DNA of 64,000 nt from Bacillus sp. SB49. Its GTDB lineage: Bacteria; Bacillota; Bacilli; Bacillales; Halobacillaceae. Position 1 is the stretch's first letter. Every line of letters starts with the position of its first letter. Position numbers and translations under genes: made by a program. A model generated the notes under the pieces. It worked only from the letters and a program-made list of their open reading frames with translations, was not told the origin of the DNA and did no database searches. Positions 25,983 through 36,576 of this stretch are shown here, one piece after another. Location of the stretch: assembly GCF_000469135.2 (NCBI RefSeq), contig NZ_CP048117.1, positions 673,001-737,000 of the forward strand, read 5' to 3'.

Positions 25983-26726
25983 TTACGGTGTCGGTTGTTT
26001 AGTGAGGGAGGCTTGGTTTACAAAATGATCGAATAGTCGCTGCATCCGCTCGTGTTTTTTTGTCATCATTTCCGGGTGCCATTGTACACCGATGACAAAA
26101 GCGGTGGTGTCTTCCATTTCAATTGCTTCGATAACGCCATCCGCCGCATAAGCGGTTGCTTTAAATCCCGGCGCCACCGTTTTGATCGCTTGATGATGGA
26201 AGGAGTTCGTCAACGTCGTTGTACCGAAGTGTTCACGCATAAAGCTCTCCGGCTCTGTTTGTATTGTATGCGTCGCTTGTGCGGGCGTATGGACCTGGTC
26301 GTGTTTGAGAATATTTCCCTTCATATAGGAGGTATCCTGATACATACTTCCTCCATACACAGCGTTTAAAAGCTGCACGCCTCTGCAGATGGCAAATACA
26401 GGTTTACCCTGCCGGATCATTTCTACTGCCAGCACTCCCTCTGAATGGTCCCGCTCAGGGAAGGGAGATCCCTGCTTCGGTAACGGCTCTTCCTGATAAA
26501 GAAGAGACTGGACATCGTGTCCCCCGGAAAGGATAAGGCCGTCCATTGCCTGCGCCTGTGCTTTAACCGCTTCGTCATCTTCCAGCACGGGAAGGATGAA
26601 TGGAATACCTTCTGCGCGGAGGACAGACTGGACGTAATCGTTGTTAACATAGGCGCGGTCATAGCCTGGAAACCGCCCGCCCTGGTCGATTATAATACTT
26701 CCTGATATGCCTATGAGTGGTCTCAT
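25983..26726 (-). CDS. class I glutamine amidotransferase-like gamma-glutamyl hydrolase (PuuD-like)
   Basis: This 247-residue peptidase C26 enzyme has nucleophile Cys114 in FAICRGVQLLNA, and His217 and Glu219 in GVQWHPEM complete the triad. The N-terminal LILSGGHDVQSLLY is the oxyanion/ligand loop. PuuD cleaves gamma-glutamyl-GABA to glutamate and GABA; relatives cleave other gamma-glutamyl amides. It is divergent from a peptide ABC importer, so imported gamma-glutamyl peptides are a sensible substrate. That is an inference. Confidence 0.85.
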   Translation of the reverse strand: MRPLIGISGSIIIDQGGRFPGYDRAYVNNDYVQSVLRAEGIPFILPVLEDDEAVKAQAQAMDGLILSGGHDVQSLLYQEEPLPKQGSPFPERDHSEGVLAVEMIRQGKPVFAICRGVQLLNAVYGGSMYQDTSYMKGNILKHDQVHTPAQATHTIQTEPESFMREHFGTTTLTNSFHHQAIKTVAPGFKATAYAADGVIEAIEMEDTTAFVIGVQWHPEMMTKKHERMQRLFDHFVNQASLTKQPTP

Positions 26727-26771
26727 TTGTAATTTTTTCTCCTTTGTCTTCCTATTTATATAAAATTTTCT

Positions 26772-26827
26772 TTGACATAAAGATTTTTCTGTACTAAAAT
26801 CCTAGTATTCTGGTATGGATTCCATAC
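26772..26827 (+). promoter_or_regulatory. consensus promoter with perfect palindromic operator for peptide ABC operon
   Basis: TTGACA (26772-26777) and TAAAAT (26795-26800) lie 17 bases apart, a near-ideal sigma-A promoter. GTATGGA-T-TCCATAC (26813-26827) is a perfect palindrome placed just after the start point, as expected for a repressor site. No regulator gene is next to it, so the repressor must be encoded elsewhere. Confidence 0.8.
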
Positions 26828-26893
26828 TATCGAATTATACGGAAGATGTTAGTAGGAATTCAAGAGAAAAAACGGAGAAAAGGGGAAAAGAAA

Positions 26894-28489
26894 TTGAAAT
26901 TATCACGTTTTTTACCGGTTCTCTCCCTTCTCCTTGTCCTTGTTATCGCCGGATGCGGTAACGGAGAAGGAGACGGGAATGGAACAGCAGACAGCAGTAA
27001 AAAAGCGGAGGCGCCTTCTAAGGAAGAAGGTTTGACCATTGCCGTAGACGGCAACTTCACGAGCATGGATCCGCATGATACGAACGACAACCAGTCCTAT
27101 TCGGCGCAGTCCGCTGTGTACGAAGGGTTGCTCGGGTTCGATGAAGATTTGAACATCGTGCCGGTATTAGCAGAAAGCTATGAAGCAAATGAGAACTCTA
27201 CGGAGTTTACCTTCCAACTGAAAGAAGGCATCACTTTCCATGACGGTACGCCTTTCAATGCGGAAGCGGTCAAAGCGAATATCGACCGGCTTGCCGACCC
27301 TGACAGTCAGTTGCGGAGAAGCTCTCTATTCGAGCTTGTCGACAGCACAGAAGTTCTCGGAGAATACGAAGTGAAAGTTACATTGAAAGAGCCGTTTGGC
27401 GCCATGCCGAACAACTTCGCCCATCCGGCTGCAGCAATGATCAGTCCGGAATCGATTTCAGAAAGCGAAGAGGAGATTGCCCGCAATCCTGTAGGAACAG
27501 GCCCGTTCCAATTCAAAGAATGGAAGAGCGGGGATCACCTGACTGTAGAGAAGTTTGATGATTACCGGGATCCGGAAGTTCCCAAAGTGGACCAGCTTGT
27601 ATTCAAACCGGTTCCTGAAAGCGGCTCTCGTTCCGCAATGCTTCAGACAGGCGAAGCGGATTTCGTCTTCCCTGTTTCTACAAGCCAGGTGGATACATTA
27701 GAGAATCAAGCAGGTGTAACGGTGGAGAACAAGCCGTCTCTTGTCGTTAAGTATTTCTCTATGAATACCATGAAGAAACCGTTTGACGATCCAAAAGTTC
27801 GTCAAGCCATCAACTATGCAATCGACAAAGAAGCGTATGTCAATGTCATCTATGACGGCTATGCGACTGTTGCCGAGTCTTCCATTGCACCTGATACACA
27901 ACACTACTCTGGTCAGGAAGTCTATGAATATGATCCGGAGAAAGCGAAAGAGCTGCTTGCAGAAGCCGGTTATCCGGACGGATTTGAAACGACGATCTGG
28001 GGCGGTACAAGTTCTGACAAGACGAAGATGATGCAGTTCTATAAACAGCAGTTGAGCCAAGTCGGTATTAAGCTGAACGTCGTCCCTATGGAAGGCGGTA
28101 CACTTGGAGACAACATCTGGGGTGTCGAGAAGCCGGAAGATACGGAACTCGAGCTTTACAACGGAGGATGGTCTCCTTCAACAGCCGATGCAGATTGGGG
28201 ACTTCGTCCGTTATTCAGCTCAGAATCTTTCCCGCCGGAGTCTTATAACACTTCCTATTATAAGAACGATCAGGTAGACGAGCTGTTGCAGAAGGCATTA
28301 AATACAGCCGATGATGATAAGCGTGCAGAGTATTATGCAGAGGCGCAGGAAATGATCTGGAACGATGCACCTTGGGTATTCCTTGCGGTTCCTGACCTGC
28401 TCTATGCTCATCAGGATTACGTGAAGGGGATTACTATGTTATCTTCCGGAGTCCTGGACTTGAAAAACGCTGAAATCGTATCAGAATAA
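26894..28489 (+). CDS. peptide/glutathione-type ABC transporter substrate-binding lipoprotein
   Basis: This 531-residue SBP_bac_5 family protein (DppA/GsiB type) starts at TTG 26894, behind AGGGGAAAAG, which gives a clean lipoprotein signal (MKLSRFLPVLSLLLVLVIAGC, Cys at 21). After it comes an acidic linker and the domain-wide pattern LTIAVDGNFTSMDPHDTND, NPVGTGPFQFKEWKSGDHL, and FDDPKVRQAINYAIDKEAYV. It captures a di- or oligopeptide or glutathione outside the cell and feeds the two permeases encoded next. Confidence 0.92.
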   Translation: MKLSRFLPVLSLLLVLVIAGCGNGEGDGNGTADSSKKAEAPSKEEGLTIAVDGNFTSMDPHDTNDNQSYSAQSAVYEGLLGFDEDLNIVPVLAESYEANENSTEFTFQLKEGITFHDGTPFNAEAVKANIDRLADPDSQLRRSSLFELVDSTEVLGEYEVKVTLKEPFGAMPNNFAHPAAAMISPESISESEEEIARNPVGTGPFQFKEWKSGDHLTVEKFDDYRDPEVPKVDQLVFKPVPESGSRSAMLQTGEADFVFPVSTSQVDTLENQAGVTVENKPSLVVKYFSMNTMKKPFDDPKVRQAINYAIDKEAYVNVIYDGYATVAESSIAPDTQHYSGQEVYEYDPEKAKELLAEAGYPDGFETTIWGGTSSDKTKMMQFYKQQLSQVGIKLNVVPMEGGTLGDNIWGVEKPEDTELELYNGGWSPSTADADWGLRPLFSSESFPPESYNTSYYKNDQVDELLQKALNTADDDKRAEYYAEAQEMIWNDAPWVFLAVPDLLYAHQDYVKGITMLSSGVLDLKNAEIVSE

Positions 28490-28568
28490 CTTCCAGAGGT
28501 TGAGCGCGGACAGCGCTCAGCCTCTTTACTGATTAAGAGAAGGAAACGAAAAATGAAGGAGGGAGAAT

Positions 28569-29498
28569 ATGCTTAAATACAGTATCAAGCGGATTCTCAG
28601 TATGATTCCGCTGCTTTTCATCATTTCCGTCATTGCATTTCTGTTCGTGCATTTGATACCGGGGGATCCCGCCAGATTGATAGCCGGAGCGGACGCCACT
28701 TTGGAAGAAATCGAGAATATCCGTGTGAAATATGGTCTTGATGCGCCCCTTTATCAACAATATTTGAACTATATGGCAAATCTGTTCCAAGGAGATTTAG
28801 GCACCTCGATCGTCAGCGGTGAACCTGTTCTGGATATGCTGAAGGAGCGTTTTGGTCCAACACTTACTCTTACGCTTGCCAGCATGTTCTGGGCGCTCTT
28901 ATTCGGCCTTCTTATTGGAGTAGTTTCAGCAGTCAAACGTAATCGCTGGCAGGATCATCTCACCATGTTCCTTGCCGTTTCCGGTGTATCCATCCCTTCC
29001 TTTTGGCTGGGACTTATGTTGATCCAAGTCTTCTCTGTCCAGCTCGGATGGTTTCCGACAGGCGGCATCGGAGGGTTGGAATCTTACATTCTTCCATCGA
29101 TTACACTCGGAGCAGGGGTGGCGGCCATTATCGCCAGGTTTACGCGGTCCTCGCTGATGGATGTTTTAAAAGAAGACTATATCCGTACCGGCCGTTCCAA
29201 AGGACTGTCAGAGTTCAAAGTCATTAATGGGCATGCACTTAGAAACGCCTTAATTCCCGTAGTGACCATGTCTGGACTCCAATTCGGATTCCTGCTCAGT
29301 GGATCCATTATAACCGAGACGATCTTCAGCTGGCCGGGGCTTGGAAGACTTCTGATCAACTCTATTACTGCTAGAGATTACCCGGTCATTCAATCGGAAA
29401 TTCTATTATTCTCTCTTGAATTTCTATTGATCAACCTGCTTGTAGATCTCTTGTACGGTTTCTTGAATCCGAAAATTCGTTATGAGGAGGGGTCGTAA
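28569..29498 (+). CDS. ABC peptide permease (DppB/GsiC type)
   Basis: This 309-residue permease has six membrane helices. An N-terminal TM with [22 protein letters not shown] is typical of DppB/OppB proteins, and the ATPase-contact loop is [35 protein letters not shown] precedes ATG 28569. Its stop overlaps the start of the next permease as TAATG. Confidence 0.93.
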   Translation: MLKYSIKRILSMIPLLFIISVIAFLFVHLIPGDPARLIAGADATLEEIENIRVKYGLDAPLYQQYLNYMANLFQGDLGTSIVSGEPVLDMLKERFGPTLTLTLASMFWALLFGLLIGVVSAVKRNRWQDHLTMFLAVSGVSIPSFWLGLMLIQVFSVQLGWFPTGGIGGLESYILPSITLGAGVAAIIARFTRSSLMDVLKEDYIRTGRSKGLSEFKVINGHALRNALIPVVTMSGLQFGFLLSGSIITETIFSWPGLGRLLINSITARDYPVIQSEILLFSLEFLLINLLVDLLYGFLNPKIRYEEGS

Positions 29499-30376
29499 TG
29501 GTGGAATCAGCAGAACAACAGCAGACGGAGCAAAGAGTGACGCCCTTCCGGCAGTTTTGGAAATCATTTAAGAAACAGAAGGTTTCCTTTTTTGCGGGAA
29601 TCTTCCTTTTATTCCTGTTTCTTATTGCGATCTTAGGACCGTATATTGCTCCATATGAACCCAATGAACCGGATTATAATCAACTGTTGTCTTCTCCGTC
29701 CATGGATCACCTTGCTGGAACGGACGATTTCGGTCGAGACATTTTCAGCCGGATTCTTCATGGAGCGAGAATATCATTAGCCGTCGGACTGTCTTCTGTT
29801 TTAATTGGTGCAGTTGTCGGTACCGCTCTCGGTATCATCAGCGGCTATTTCGGTAAGTGGATCGATAATGCCATTATGCGCATTATGGATGTCCTGCTCG
29901 CTTTTCCGGGGATGCTGCTTGCCATTGGAATTATCGCTATTCTCGGACCGGGGCTGTTTAATGTCGTCATGGCTGTAGCCATTTTCAGTGTGCCGGTCTT
30001 TGCGAGGATCATCCGGAGCACCACGCTCTCTATTAAATCGACGCTTTACGTAGAGGCGACGCAGTCTATCGGTGCATCCAGCTGGAGGATCATTTGGAAG
30101 CATATTTTCCCGGGGACTGTCTCGACGCTGATTGTATATTTCACGATGCGGATCGGTTCAGCAATCTTGATCGCTGCGGGGCTGAGTTTTCTCGGTCTTG
30201 GGGCTGATCCTTCCACACCGGAGTGGGGAGCCATGCTTAGTGACGGGCGTAACTATCTGAATGATGCTCCGCATGTCACGTTCTTTCCGGGGCTTGCAAT
30301 TTTCTTGACCGTTCTTGCTTTCAATCTTTTAGGAGATGGATTACGGGATGCGCTCGACCCGAAAATCCGTGATTAA
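29498..30376 (+). CDS. ABC peptide permease (DppC/GsiD type)
   Basis: This 292-residue partner permease has a cytoplasmic N-terminus (FRQFWKSFKKQKVSFFAGIF), then five or six helices, DHLAGTDDFGRDIFSRILHG, and the EAA loop YVEATQSIGASSWRIIWKHIFP. It overlaps the upstream permease by one base and is followed 13 bases later by the ATPase gene. Confidence 0.93.
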   Translation: MVESAEQQQTEQRVTPFRQFWKSFKKQKVSFFAGIFLLFLFLIAILGPYIAPYEPNEPDYNQLLSSPSMDHLAGTDDFGRDIFSRILHGARISLAVGLSSVLIGAVVGTALGIISGYFGKWIDNAIMRIMDVLLAFPGMLLAIGIIAILGPGLFNVVMAVAIFSVPVFARIIRSTTLSIKSTLYVEATQSIGASSWRIIWKHIFPGTVSTLIVYFTMRIGSAILIAAGLSFLGLGADPSTPEWGAMLSDGRNYLNDAPHVTFFPGLAIFLTVLAFNLLGDGLRDALDPKIRD

Positions 30377-30389
30377 GGAGGAAGACGAA

Positions 30390-31361
30390 ATGACAGAGCC
30401 AATTTTAACTATTAATCAGCTGCACACAAGCTTCCGGGTGGACGGAAAGATGATTCCAGCTGTAGAAGGAATCGATCTTACGCTGTATCCGGGGGAAATC
30501 GTCGGCCTTGTCGGGGAGTCCGGGAGCGGTAAGAGTGTGACCTCCTTATCCATTATGCAGCTGCTGGAAGATACACCGGGGGAGATTGTCGGCGGTGAAG
30601 TACTCTTTGACGGGAAGGATGTAGCGAAAGCATCCACCAGGGAGAAACGTAAATTGCGTGGAAACCGTATGTCGATGATTTTTCAAGAGCCGATGACTTC
30701 CTTGAATCCTGTTGTGAAAATAGGCAAGCAATTAGTGGAAGCGATTCTGGAACACCAGTCTCTCACGAAGCAGGAGGCGAAGCGTCATGCTGTTTCTATG
30801 CTGGGACAGGTCGGTATTCCGAGAGCAGCGGAAATCATGAAGGAGTTTCCCCATCAACTCTCAGGAGGAATGCGTCAGCGCGTAATGATTGCCATGGCTA
30901 TGTCGTGTGACCCGGATTTGCTGATTGCGGATGAACCGACGACGGCGCTCGATGTAACGATTCAAGCTCAAATTCTCGATGTGATGAGGAACATGAGAAA
31001 AGAGCACGATACGTCTATCTTGTTCATTACGCATGATCTTGGTGTCATTGCGGAAATGTGTGACAGAGTTGCCGTCATGTATGCAGGAAGAATCGTAGAA
31101 CAGGGAAACGTCATCGACATTTTTGAAAATCCTAAGCATCCGTACACACAAGGATTACTCGGGTCGATTCCGAAGCTTGGGGAAAGAAAAGATCGGCTGG
31201 ATTCTATCCAGGGTCAGGTTCCTACTGTAGAGGACCGGCCTGAGGGATGTAAATTCGCTAACCGCTGTCCGTTCGCCTTTGAACGGTGCTGGAAAGAAGA
31301 GCCGCCTCTGTTCAACGGAGAGAATCGCTGCTGGCTTCATGAGGAGGAGGTGTCATCATGA
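30390..31361 (+). CDS. peptide ABC transporter ATPase (DppD/OppD type)
   Basis: This 323-residue nucleotide-binding protein has Walker A in [11 protein letters not shown], signature [11 protein letters not shown], and Walker B in [13 protein letters not shown]. The C-terminal oligopeptide domain carries [14 protein letters not shown], the cysteine cluster that binds an iron-sulphur centre in characterised Dpp ATPases. ATG 30390, behind AAGGAGG, was chosen over an earlier in-frame ATG at 30336. It overlaps the next ATPase gene by 4 bases. Confidence 0.94.
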   Translation: MTEPILTINQLHTSFRVDGKMIPAVEGIDLTLYPGEIVGLVGESGSGKSVTSLSIMQLLEDTPGEIVGGEVLFDGKDVAKASTREKRKLRGNRMSMIFQEPMTSLNPVVKIGKQLVEAILEHQSLTKQEAKRHAVSMLGQVGIPRAAEIMKEFPHQLSGGMRQRVMIAMAMSCDPDLLIADEPTTALDVTIQAQILDVMRNMRKEHDTSILFITHDLGVIAEMCDRVAVMYAGRIVEQGNVIDIFENPKHPYTQGLLGSIPKLGERKDRLDSIQGQVPTVEDRPEGCKFANRCPFAFERCWKEEPPLFNGENRCWLHEEEVSS

Positions 31362-32329
31362 ATCAATCCTTACTGCAGGTAGAAGGACTGAAAAAGCATT
31401 TCGTAAGCCAGAAAGGTTTCAGGAAGCAATCCCGTCAAGTGGTAAAAGCGGTGGACGGAGTCTCTTTCGATATTAAAAAAGGGGAGACATTCGGTCTTGT
31501 CGGCGAATCCGGCTGTGGCAAATCGACGACCGGACGAATGATTATGCAGATGCTCACCCCGACGGAGGGCACGGTCACCTTTGATGGACAGCGGATGGAC
31601 CAGCTTTCGGGTGGCGAACTGAAACAGGCGCGCAAAGACTTTCAAATGATATTTCAAGACCCCTATGCCTCGTTGAACCCAAGAATGACGGTAAGGGAAA
31701 TTATTGGTGAGCCATTGATCGTTCACCAGCTCGCTAAGGGACCGGCCATCGATGCGAGAGTAAACGAATTGTTGGACACGGTCGGCTTGTCCAGGAAATT
31801 CGCCGATCGTTATCCGCACGAGTTCAGTGGGGGACAGCGACAGCGGATTGGAATCGCACGGGCTCTGGCCGTCAATCCGAAGCTCATTATTGCGGATGAA
31901 CCGGTTTCTGCACTCGATGTGTCCATTCAATCGCAAGTGTTGAACCTGATGAAGGATTTACAGCAGGAACTGGATTTGACTTATTTGTTCATCGCTCATG
32001 ATTTAAGCGTTGTGGATTTCATTTCCGATCGGATCGGCGTCATGTATTTAGGGAAACTGGTGGAGGTAGGAGAGCGGGATGCGGTCATCCAAAACCCGCA
32101 GCACCCCTACACGAAGGCGCTGCTGTCTGCCGTACCGGTACCGGATCCGAAAGCGAAACGGGAACGGATCGTTCTGGAGGGAGACCTCCCGAGTCCATCC
32201 AATCCACCTTCCGGATGTCCTTTCCATACGAGGTGTCCATTTGCCTTTGATCGCTGTAAGGCAGAGGTTCCGGAGCTTCAGACGTCTGGAACTGGTCAAA
32301 CGGCTGCTTGTCACTTGTTGGATCAATGA
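31358..32329 (+). CDS. peptide ABC transporter ATPase (DppF/OppF type)
   Basis: This 323-residue second ATPase has [27 protein letters not shown] and [13 protein letters not shown], and the C-terminal cysteine set [14 protein letters not shown]. It pairs with the DppD-like protein as a heterodimer under the two permeases. Its ATG overlaps the upstream stop (ATGA), and the operon ends right after it. Confidence 0.94.
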   Translation: MNQSLLQVEGLKKHFVSQKGFRKQSRQVVKAVDGVSFDIKKGETFGLVGESGCGKSTTGRMIMQMLTPTEGTVTFDGQRMDQLSGGELKQARKDFQMIFQDPYASLNPRMTVREIIGEPLIVHQLAKGPAIDARVNELLDTVGLSRKFADRYPHEFSGGQRQRIGIARALAVNPKLIIADEPVSALDVSIQSQVLNLMKDLQQELDLTYLFIAHDLSVVDFISDRIGVMYLGKLVEVGERDAVIQNPQHPYTKALLSAVPVPDPKAKRERIVLEGDLPSPSNPPSGCPFHTRCPFAFDRCKAEVPELQTSGTGQTAACHLLDQ

Positions 32330-32343
32330 TACAAAAACAAAAA

Positions 32344-32377
32344 GATCGCCTGGAGAATATCCAGGCGGTCTTTTTTG
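32344..32377 (+). terminator. rho-independent terminator of peptide ABC operon
   Basis: GATCGCCTGGA (32344-32354) pairs with TCCAGGCGGTC (32360-32370), followed by six T. Confidence 0.92.
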
Positions 32378-32405
32378 TGTGTTTTATCTGTTTAGAAATC
32401 ATGGT

Positions 32406-32957
32406 TTACTTCAGAATCTGTTTGAACGTTTCGTTCCATAGATCCGCTTGATAGAGTGCCTGCTTGTCTGTGGTGATCTCGCCGGGCTTGTTTGCTTCTC
32501 CGATTAGATAGGAAGCAAAGGGGAGACCGACAAAATCAAAGATATGTTGGAACTGTTGGATCATTGGAAGACCTTTCGTGCGAGGAGAATCCCCTCCGAC
32601 AGCGACGACGTATGCCTGTTTCTCAGCCATTTTTGTCCGGAAATCACGGAAAGCCGGATCTCTCATCGTCTGCGACCAACGATCAATGAAGAGCTTCATG
32701 GCAGCGGTCATACTGTACCAATAAATGGGGGTGGCGAAGAGTAGAATGTCTGCTTCCATGACACGTCTCATCAGTCCATCATAATCATCTTGTACAGATG
32801 GAAATCCCTCTGCAGCGTGACGTCCGTCTATGACCGGCAGAATATGGTGGGCGTCTACTTCCATCCGGTCCACCTTCATACCGGCAATGATGCGTTCTGT
32901 TAAATACCTGGTATTTCCTTCCCTGCGTCCTCCACCGTATATAACGGCAAGTTTCAT
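32406..32957 (-). CDS. NADPH-dependent FMN reductase / flavodoxin-fold oxidoreductase
   Basis: This 183-residue flavodoxin-like protein has the FMN phosphate loop IYGGGRREGNTRYL at the N-terminus and the flavin ring-binding segment ILLFATPIYWYSMTAAMKLFIDR. Members reduce flavins, quinones, chromate or azo dyes with NAD(P)H. It is divergent from a LysR gene about 110 bases away, which probably controls it. Start ATG 32957 has GGAGGG upstream. Confidence 0.88.
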   Translation of the reverse strand: MKLAVIYGGGRREGNTRYLTERIIAGMKVDRMEVDAHHILPVIDGRHAAEGFPSVQDDYDGLMRRVMEADILLFATPIYWYSMTAAMKLFIDRWSQTMRDPAFRDFRTKMAEKQAYVVAVGGDSPRTKGLPMIQQFQHIFDFVGLPFASYLIGEANKPGEITTDKQALYQADLWNETFKQILK

Positions 32958-33067
32958 GATACTTCCCTCCTTGTATATTCCGTTTCCAGTGTATAATGAA
33001 TGTGTTGAACATAAAAACGGATTATTATGATTGAAACGATCGGAATTTATGATTAAGGAGAATGATG

Positions 33068-33961
33068 ATGGATTTCAAGCAGTTGCGGACATTTATAACA
33101 GCGGCTGAGATGCTGAATTTTACAAAGACGGCGAAGCAGCTTAATTTTGCTCAATCAAGTGTAACGGCACAGATAAAAGCATTGGAAGAGGAGCTGGGTC
33201 AGCCTTTGTTTGAGCGTTTGGGAAGAAGACTATTCCTGACAGACGCAGGGCATCGGTTCAAGGAATACGCGGATCAGCTTGTCCGAATATATGCAGAAGC
33301 AAAGGCTGTTGTGGGTGATGAGCATAAATTACAGAGGACGCTCGTCATAGGTGCACAGGAAAGTCAGTGCACCTATCGCCTGCCTCCCGTGCTGTCTGCC
33401 TTCAGAAAACACTTCCCTGAAGTGAAGGTAATATTCAAGCCGGCCCACTCCGAAGCGCGAGTGAGGGAAGAAATAAGGAACGGGACGCTGGATGTGGCTG
33501 TTCTGTTAGATCAAGAAAAATCAGCAGATCACTTAGTGACCGAAGCCCTTCGGGAGGAAAAGCTGATGGTGGTGGCTGCTGCAGATCATCCTTTGTCTGT
33601 GAAAAAGAAGGTAGGAGTGGATGAATTAGCAGACGAAACATTTCTGTTGACCGAGTCAGGCTGCTCTTACCGGGAGCTGTTGGAACACTCGTTTCACCAA
33701 GACGGATATTCTTTGTCCAACCTGTTGGAGTTTGGGAGCATAGAAGCCATCAAGCAGTGTGCCGTTGCGGGCTTGGGGCTGGCTGCACTTCCAGAAATGG
33801 TAGTAGAGAAAGAGATCAGGGAGGGACGGTTGGTCGAACTTCCCTGGACAAAGGACATGCCTCCCCTATACACGCAGATAGCATGGCATAAAGAGAAGTG
33901 GATGTCAGTTCCGTTAAGCGGTTTTATTGATTTAACGAGAAAAATCTATTGTACTTCCTGA
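33068..33961 (+). CDS. LysR family transcriptional regulator
   Basis: This 297-residue regulator has an N-terminal winged helix (MDFKQLRTFITAAEMLNFTKTA, then LNFAQSSVTAQIKALEEELG) and a periplasmic-binding-like effector domain from about residue 90. Three ATG codons lie in a row (33062, 33065, 33068). The AAGGAG site ending at 33060 gives the best spacing to 33068. The divergent FMN reductase gene is the most likely target, together with its own promoter. Confidence 0.9.
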   Translation: MDFKQLRTFITAAEMLNFTKTAKQLNFAQSSVTAQIKALEEELGQPLFERLGRRLFLTDAGHRFKEYADQLVRIYAEAKAVVGDEHKLQRTLVIGAQESQCTYRLPPVLSAFRKHFPEVKVIFKPAHSEARVREEIRNGTLDVAVLLDQEKSADHLVTEALREEKLMVVAAADHPLSVKKKVGVDELADETFLLTESGCSYRELLEHSFHQDGYSLSNLLEFGSIEAIKQCAVAGLGLAALPEMVVEKEIREGRLVELPWTKDMPPLYTQIAWHKEKWMSVPLSGFIDLTRKIYCTS

Positions 33962-34051
33962 GCACATTCAACGGCAGAGACGGATGCATTATTTTGGATA
34001 TATTTTCTTGTGGGTGATATGGTGGTTTAAAATGGAAGGGAGTAGATGGTA

Positions 34052-34894
34052 ATGAGTAATGGCTTTCCTGAAATAACACTGAATGATGGAATGAAAGTGC
34101 CGGCACTTGGTTTCGGTACATATGAACTGAACGGCAATAAGGGAGCGGAAGCAATCGGGAGCGCCATTCATGCAGGCTATCGGATGCTCGACAGTGCGTA
34201 CAATTATGAAAATGAAGGAACTGTAGGAGAAGCTGTCCGACGCTCTTCTGTATCGCGGGATCAGCTTTTGATTTCTTCCAAGCTTCCAGGCAGATACCAC
34301 GAGTATGACAAAGCACTCACGACAATCCAGGAATCCCTCTACCGCGCGGGGTTGGATTATTATGACTTTTATTTGATTCACTGGCCGAACCCGAAGCAGG
34401 ACATGTATGTAGAAGCTTGGCAGGCGTTGATTGATGCAAAGAGATGGGGGCTTGTCCGCTCCATCGGTGTTTGTAACTTCCTGCCCGAACATTTGGAACG
34501 TCTGAAGAAGGAAACGGGAGTGCTTCCTAGTATCAATCAGGTGGAACTTCATCCTTTCTTTAATCAGGAAGAACAAAGGGCATTCCATGAAGAGCATACG
34601 ATTGCGACTCAATCCTGGAGTCCGCTTGCAAGAGCCGGAAAAGTGATGGAGGAAGAAACGTTACAGGAAATCGCCTCCCATTATAACAAATCGGTGACGC
34701 AGGTCGTCCTCCGCTGGCATTACCAGTTAGGGGCCATAGCGATTCCACGTTCAACTTCACCGACCCGTCAACGGGAAAACTGTGCAATCTTCGACTTTTC
34801 TCTGACGGATACGGAAATGAATAAGATTTCCTCCTTGTCCGTTCCGGATGGTCGAATGAACGACCAGGATCCTGCTGTCTATGAAGAGTTTTAA
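34052..34894 (+). CDS. aldo/keto reductase
   Basis: This 280-residue TIM-barrel NADPH oxidoreductase has the catalytic tetrad visible as Asp and Tyr in MLDSAYNYENE, Lys in LLISSKLPGR, and His in FYLIHWPNP. The cofactor-binding end reads AIAIPRSTSPTRQRENCAIFDF. GGAAGGGAG lies 9 bases before ATG 34052, which is preferred over ATG 34046. The natural carbonyl substrate cannot be inferred. Confidence 0.92.
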   Translation: MSNGFPEITLNDGMKVPALGFGTYELNGNKGAEAIGSAIHAGYRMLDSAYNYENEGTVGEAVRRSSVSRDQLLISSKLPGRYHEYDKALTTIQESLYRAGLDYYDFYLIHWPNPKQDMYVEAWQALIDAKRWGLVRSIGVCNFLPEHLERLKKETGVLPSINQVELHPFFNQEEQRAFHEEHTIATQSWSPLARAGKVMEEETLQEIASHYNKSVTQVVLRWHYQLGAIAIPRSTSPTRQRENCAIFDFSLTDTEMNKISSLSVPDGRMNDQDPAVYEEF

Positions 34895-34902
34895 GGAAAC
34901 AG

Positions 34903-34930
34903 GCGCACCTCCAAGGGTGCGCTTTTTTTA
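34903..34930 (+). terminator. rho-independent terminator
   Basis: GCGCACC pairs with GGTGCGC, followed by seven T. Confidence 0.88.
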
Positions 34931-34996
34931 TTGGGGTATGTTAGGATGGGCATACGAATGATAAGTAACGTAGGACACACTTATAAAGGAGATAAC

Positions 34997-36436
34997 ATGA
35001 CACATTCCGATAAAGCAGGTTGGAATCTTTTTAACAGCTACTCAAAACTTCCCGGGGTGTTCTATGCCCGGCAGGCCCCGACACCGGTGGCGGACCCGAA
35101 GTTGGTCCTATACAATGAACCGCTGGGAGGAATTCTTGGACTGCATGATATACATGCAGAGCAGCTGTCAGGTAATGAGATACCTGAGGGTGCTCAACCT
35201 ATAGCCCAAGCTTATGCCGGTCATCAATTCGGTCATTTTACCATGCTCGGTGACGGACGGGCCGTCCTTTTAGGGGAGCAGATGACTCCGGGTGGAGAGC
35301 GATGCGATATTCAATTGAAGGGGGCCGGTCCGACTCCTTATTCCCGGAGAGGAGACGGACGGGCGTCGCTTGGACCAATGCTCAGGGAATATGTGATCAG
35401 TGAAGCGATGCATGGACTGGGAGTGCCTACGAACCGCAGCCTGGCTGTTGTTACGACTGGTGAAACGGTGCAGAGGGAGACAGAATGGCCCGGAGCTGTA
35501 CTTACAAGAGTAGCAGCCAGCCATCTGCGCGTGGGTACATTCCAGTATGCAGCAAAACAAGGAGATGCCGAACATCTTCGAGTGCTTGTACAGTATGCGA
35601 CGGAGCGCCATTTTCCAGAGTTGGAAGCAGGAGATTACCTCGGTTTCTATAGAGAGGTGGTCCGGAGACAGGCGCAGCTGATTGCCCAGTGGCAGCTCGT
35701 CGGTTTCGTGCACGGCGTCATGAATACGGATAATATGACAATCAGTGGAGAGACAATGGATTATGGTCCATGTGCGTTTCTCGATATTTATAATCCGGAT
35801 ACCGTTTTCAGTTCGATTGATACAAGCGGCCGGTATGCCTATAAGAATCAACCGGCTATCGCGATGTGGAACCTGGCCCGTTTCGCAGAGACATTGATTC
35901 CTCTCCTTGACGAAAAGCAGGAAGCAGCAGTCGAAGAGCTCCAGGAGATCCTCAGTGGTTTTGGCTCGCTGTTTAAGGAGCATTGGCTCAATGGAATGCG
36001 CTCCAAGCTTGGACTGACTGAGAATCAGCAGCAGGATGAGCCTTTAATTGAGGACCTGCTTGATATTATGGAGAAGAATAAAGCCGATTACACGGAAACG
36101 TTCCGCTTATTAACACAGGATAGGATGGAGGAGTCCTCTTTGAGTGACACCACTGCTTTCACGCAGTGGTATAAACAGTGGCAGGCTCGCCTGGACAGCC
36201 AGGCAGCATCCAAGACGGAAGCATATGAAACGATGAAGCGGACAAATCCCGCTCTTATTCCGCGTAACCACCTTGTAGAAGAAGCGTTGGCTGCGGCCGT
36301 ATCGGAAGAGGACTACGGTCCGGTAAAGAAACTCATCCGTCTCCTTTCTGATCCCTACGCTTATTCAGAGGAACAAATCGAATACGCTGTGATCCCTGTC
36401 CCGCCCGGACCCTATCAGACCTTTTGTGGGACGTAA
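34997..36436 (+). CDS. selO: protein adenylyltransferase SelO (YdiU family)
   Basis: This 479-residue pseudokinase-fold enzyme moves AMP onto protein Ser, Thr or Tyr. Seen in order: [43 protein letters not shown] (nucleotide loop), [40 protein letters not shown] (metal-binding Asn/Asp), and the C-terminal end YQTFCGT. In mammalian SelO the third residue from the end is selenocysteine; this bacterial form has Cys there. ATG 34997 follows AAAGGAGAT. SelO acts in the oxidative stress response in other organisms. Confidence 0.95.
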   Translation: MTHSDKAGWNLFNSYSKLPGVFYARQAPTPVADPKLVLYNEPLGGILGLHDIHAEQLSGNEIPEGAQPIAQAYAGHQFGHFTMLGDGRAVLLGEQMTPGGERCDIQLKGAGPTPYSRRGDGRASLGPMLREYVISEAMHGLGVPTNRSLAVVTTGETVQRETEWPGAVLTRVAASHLRVGTFQYAAKQGDAEHLRVLVQYATERHFPELEAGDYLGFYREVVRRQAQLIAQWQLVGFVHGVMNTDNMTISGETMDYGPCAFLDIYNPDTVFSSIDTSGRYAYKNQPAIAMWNLARFAETLIPLLDEKQEAAVEELQEILSGFGSLFKEHWLNGMRSKLGLTENQQQDEPLIEDLLDIMEKNKADYTETFRLLTQDRMEESSLSDTTAFTQWYKQWQARLDSQAASKTEAYETMKRTNPALIPRNHLVEEALAAAVSEEDYGPVKKLIRLLSDPYAYSEEQIEYAVIPVPPGPYQTFCGT

Positions 36437-36452
36437 ATAGGTATCTATTGCA

Positions 36453-36490
36453 AGAAGCATGTAGTTAATTACATGCTTCTTTTTTTTTAC
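36453..36490 (+). terminator. rho-independent terminator
   Basis: AGAAGCATGTA pairs with TACATGCTTCT around a short AT loop, then nine or more T. Confidence 0.92.
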
Positions 36491-36576
36491 GATGTTTTAA
36501 CAGACGGTTATTTTTCTATTTACAATCAAACCCTAGTATGGGGGATGGGAAAACAATACATATGGAGGGTTGTACT

